From assembly GCA_965243325.1 (NCBI GenBank), contig CBDEUQ010000003.1, positions 3,472,001-3,536,000 on the forward strand: DNA of 64,000 nucleotides. The letters run 5' to 3'. Below are positions 62,310 through 64,000 of the stretch, in pieces; positions within the stretch are counted from its first letter, which is position 1; every line of letters starts with the position of its first letter. The notes under the pieces were generated by a model that worked only from the letters and a program-made list of their open reading frames with translations, did no database searches and was not told the DNA's origin. Position numbers and translations under genes: made by a program. This DNA is from JANQOH01 sp965243325 (GTDB lineage Bacteria > Pseudomonadota > Alphaproteobacteria > UBA7887).

Positions 62310-62399
62310 GGCGGCTTTCGCGAGGCGCGGGGGGAGTGACTCTGGCTACGGGATCGGACATGGCGGCTTTCGCGAGGCGCGGGGGGAGTGACTCTGGCT
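62296..62399. repeat. Two perfect 52-bp tandem repeats over the ABC ATPase start
   Basis: The 52 bases 62296-62347 are repeated without change at 62348-62399. On the minus strand each copy holds the same ATG and MSDP start plus its upstream region. The inner copy leads the ATPase; the outer copy (ATG at 62361) reads MSDPVARVTPPAP, then runs out of frame with the ATPase because 52 is not a multiple of 3. Confidence 0.95.
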
Positions 62400-62686
62400 A
62401 ACAGCGGGAGGAGTGCGGGTCAACGGCGGGGGGCGTTGTCTGCGTCGCCGCGATTGACGATGGTCTTGAGACGATGCTTGAGACGATGTATGTTCTGTTT
62501 GTGTTCTACATCAACCCCCGTTGGAGCCGCTCCGAGCCCGTCTGCCGCGGTGCGCGAATCGTCGCCTCCGGCATCATGTAGGAGCGCGCCGGGACGGATA
62601 GAGGCGGGAAAAGTCAGGTAGAGACACATAGGCAGCCCCGCCGGCACCGGCTTGCTCCGCGCATCCGCGTTCGGCACCATGCGGCG
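62400..62686. other. Intergenic region with short repeats and a possible LexA box
   Basis: 287 bases between the ABC repeat and the HAD gene with no supportable gene. It is clearly less GC-rich than its surroundings from 62455 to 62512. It holds a 12-bp tandem repeat (CTTGAGACGATG at 62465-62476 and 62477-62488) and the GTTC-N7-GTTC site at 62492-62506. The remainder (62513-62686) shows nothing recognisable. Confidence 0.5.
62492..62506. promoter_or_regulatory. GTTC-N7-GTTC site, possible alphaproteobacterial LexA (SOS) box
   Basis: GTTCTGTTTGTGTTC matches the GTTC-N7-GTTC operator known for LexA in Alphaproteobacteria such as Rhodobacter. Rightward, TTGAGA (62466-62471), 17 bases and TATGTT (62489-62494) form a promoter that the site would cover; leftward, TTGATG-N17-ATACAT brackets it. 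With eight fixed bases, about one or two chance hits are expected in a window this size, so this is only a candidate. Confidence 0.35.
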
Positions 62687-63367
62687 ATGACTGAGGAGAC
62701 GGGCGCGCGGCGGCTGGCCGGGATCGACTGCTGGATATTCGATCTCGACAACACGCTCTATTCGTTCGAGACCGACCTGTTCGCGCAGATCGACGTCCGC
62801 ATGGCCGAGTTCATCCAGGCAGCGCTCGGCGTCGACCGGGCGGCGGCTAAGCGGCTGCAGAAGAGCTACTTCCGCGCCTACGGGACCACGCTGCGCGGAC
62901 TGATGGTGAACCACGGCACCGACCCTGTCGCGTTCCTCGACTACGTGCACGACATCGACCATTCGGTGCTGGCGCCGGCGCCGGAGCTTTCGGCGGCGCT
63001 CGCGGCGCTGTCCGGGCGCAAGCTGGTGTTCACGAACGGCTCGGTGCGCCACGCGGCGCGCGTGCTCGACCGTCTCGGGATCGCCGGCCACTTCGAGTCG
63101 GTGTTCGACATCGCGGCGGCGGACTACGTGCCGAAGCCCTTCGACCACGGCTACGAGCGCCTGCTCGAGACGCACCGGGTGTGCCCGGACAGCGCCGCGT
63201 TCTTCGAGGATTCCCTCGCCAATCTGCGCCCCGCCGCGGCGCGCGGAATGATGACCGCGTGGCTGCGCAACGGCCGCGACGCGGCGGCGGCGGACGTGGA
63301 TCACGTCATCGACCGACTGGACATCTGGCTCGCCGACGCCGCCGCGCGGCGGGCTGCGGGCGGTTGA
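62687..63367 (+). CDS. HAD-family pyrimidine 5'-nucleotidase
   Basis: 226 residues, HAD subfamily IA. Motif I IFDLDNTLYSFETDLF (nucleophile first Asp of DLDNT) near residue 17, motif II VFTNGSVRHA, Lys in ADYVPKPF, and motif III AAFFEDSLANLRPA. The wording of motif I and DYVPKPF matches bacterial pyrimidine 5'-nucleotidases, close to yeast SDT1 and PHM8. It lies 53 bases before dapD on the same strand. Confidence 0.88.
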   Translation: MTEETGARRLAGIDCWIFDLDNTLYSFETDLFAQIDVRMAEFIQAALGVDRAAAKRLQKSYFRAYGTTLRGLMVNHGTDPVAFLDYVHDIDHSVLAPAPELSAALAALSGRKLVFTNGSVRHAARVLDRLGIAGHFESVFDIAAADYVPKPFDHGYERLLETHRVCPDSAAFFEDSLANLRPAAARGMMTAWLRNGRDAAAADVDHVIDRLDIWLADAAARRAAGG

Positions 63368-63420
63368 CAGGTGGTGGCCGGCAGCTACGCTCCGCCGCCG
63401 CGTACCGGGGGGAGGCGGGA

Positions 63421-64000
63421 ATGACGACGAGCGATCTCGAAGCGACGGTCGAAGCGGCCTGGGAGGAACGCGACTCCATCGACCCGGAGACTCGCGGCCC
63501 GGCTCGCGACGCAATCTCCGCCGCGCTTGACGGCCTCGATCGCGGCGCGCTGCGCGTGGCCGAAAAACGCGCCGACGGCTGGCACGTCAACCAATGGCTC
63601 AAGAAGGCCGTGCTGCTGTCGTTCCGTCTCCACGACATGGAGCTCCACGACAGTGGCCCGGGCGGCGGCGCGTGGTGGGACAAGGTCGAGTCCAAGTTCC
63701 GCGGCTGGACCGCCGCGCGCTTCCGCGAAGCGGGGTTCCGCGCCGTCCCCAACTGCGTCGTTCGCCGCTCGGCCTATATCGCGCCGGGGGTGGTGCTGAT
63801 GCCGAGCTTCGTCAATCTCGGCGCGTACGTCGATTCCGGAACGATGATCGACACCTGGGCGACCGTCGGAAGCTGCGCCCAGATCGGCCGCAACTGCCAT
63901 ATCTCCGGTGGCGTCGGAATCGGGGGCGTACTCGAACCGCTGCAGGCGGGGCCCGTGATCGTCGAGGACGACTGCTTCATCGGCGCGCGCTCCGAGGTCG
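63421..64000 (+). CDS. dapD: 2,3,4,5-tetrahydropyridine-2,6-dicarboxylate N-succinyltransferase, cut by right edge
   Basis: 193 residues visible of about 280. DapD succinylates tetrahydrodipicolinate on the way to meso-diaminopimelate and lysine. The N-terminal helical domain (LEATVEAAWEERDSIDPETR, VNQWLKKAVLLSFRL) is followed by the hexapeptide beta helix: GVVLMPSFVNLGAYVDSGTM, TVGSCAQIGRNCHISGGVG and GGVLEPLQAGPVIVEDDCFI. ATG 63421 follows a GGGGGGAGGCGGGA ribosome site. HAD and dapD are probably co-transcribed. Confidence 0.96.
   Translation, partial: MTTSDLEATVEAAWEERDSIDPETRGPARDAISAALDGLDRGALRVAEKRADGWHVNQWLKKAVLLSFRLHDMELHDSGPGGGAWWDKVESKFRGWTAARFREAGFRAVPNCVVRRSAYIAPGVVLMPSFVNLGAYVDSGTMIDTWATVGSCAQIGRNCHISGGVGIGGVLEPLQAGPVIVEDDCFIGARSEV

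Noticed and set aside
60736..62361. A 541-codon frame suggesting a fused exporter protein
   Set aside because: The first 276 codons run out of frame through the ATPase gene from the duplicated start; the permease itself starts at GTG 61533 with a GTGA overlap.

Overview
This GC-rich 64 kb window reads as chromosomal DNA of an alphaproteobacterium, probably Rhodospirillales-like. The evidence is gene content: LpxI instead of LpxH in the lipid A cluster, tig-clpP-clpX-lon-hup gene order with a tRNA-Val behind hup, glnB-glnA behind a sigma-54 promoter, paired ExbD proteins, PCuAC/SCO copper chaperones, and frequent GTG/TTG starts with ATGA/GTGA-type stop-start overlaps. Nearly all of it is core metabolism, envelope biogenesis and information processing. 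No CRISPR array, complete prophage or insertion sequence was seen.

Layout. 1-1.4 kb: a Fic-family AMPylase (cut by the left edge), a palindromic control region, and a decayed tyrosine-recombinase fragment, the only mobile-element trace. 1.4-8.6 kb: an SDR oxidoreductase, tRNA-His, the PII/glutamine synthetase pair, an aldolase-SDR fusion, an unusual PurB-DUF924 fusion and tRNA-Val. 8.6-15.1 kb: HU, Lon, ClpX, ClpP, trigger factor and tRNA-Leu (leftward proteostasis cluster). 15.2-20.6 kb: a transketolase/E1-like enzyme with a divergent Lrp/AsnC regulator, an enoyl-CoA hydratase and the NAD(P)HX repair enzyme. 20.8-27.9 kb: an OprP-like porin, an NtrB/NtrC-like two-component pair, and ExbB-ExbD-ExbD-TonB.

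27.9-43.5 kb is mostly one long leftward run: rpsB-tsf-pyrH-frr-uppS-cdsA-rseP-bamA-skp-lpxD-fabZ-lpxA-lpxI-lpxB-gloA followed by two small unknown genes, then RidA and a TPR protein. It links translation and UMP supply to undecaprenyl phosphate, phospholipid, outer-membrane protein and lipid A synthesis. dxr, usually found between cdsA and rseP, is not there. 43.7-50.4 kb: a DOPA-dioxygenase-like protein, DnaE, a small exported protein, a TauD-type dioxygenase, a dienelactone hydrolase and RNase P RNA. 50.4-64 kb: a secreted hydrolase, RmuC, MoeB/ThiF plus a DsrE-like protein, a class A PBP, a YgjP-type protease with PCuAC and SCO1, an ankyrin protein, CobD/CbiB, a SYLF protein, a histidine phosphatase, an ABC exporter whose start region is tandemly duplicated, a HAD nucleotidase and the start of dapD.

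No clearly new multi-gene system stands out. The best leads are single-gene departures from family rules: an ExbD paralogue with Asn in place of the proton-carrying Asp next to a normal ExbD; the PurB-DUF924 fusion; an NtrC-type regulator that has lost the GAFTGA loop; and the 52-bp duplication over an ABC ATPase start. All assignments rest on reading motifs and context; no database search was possible.
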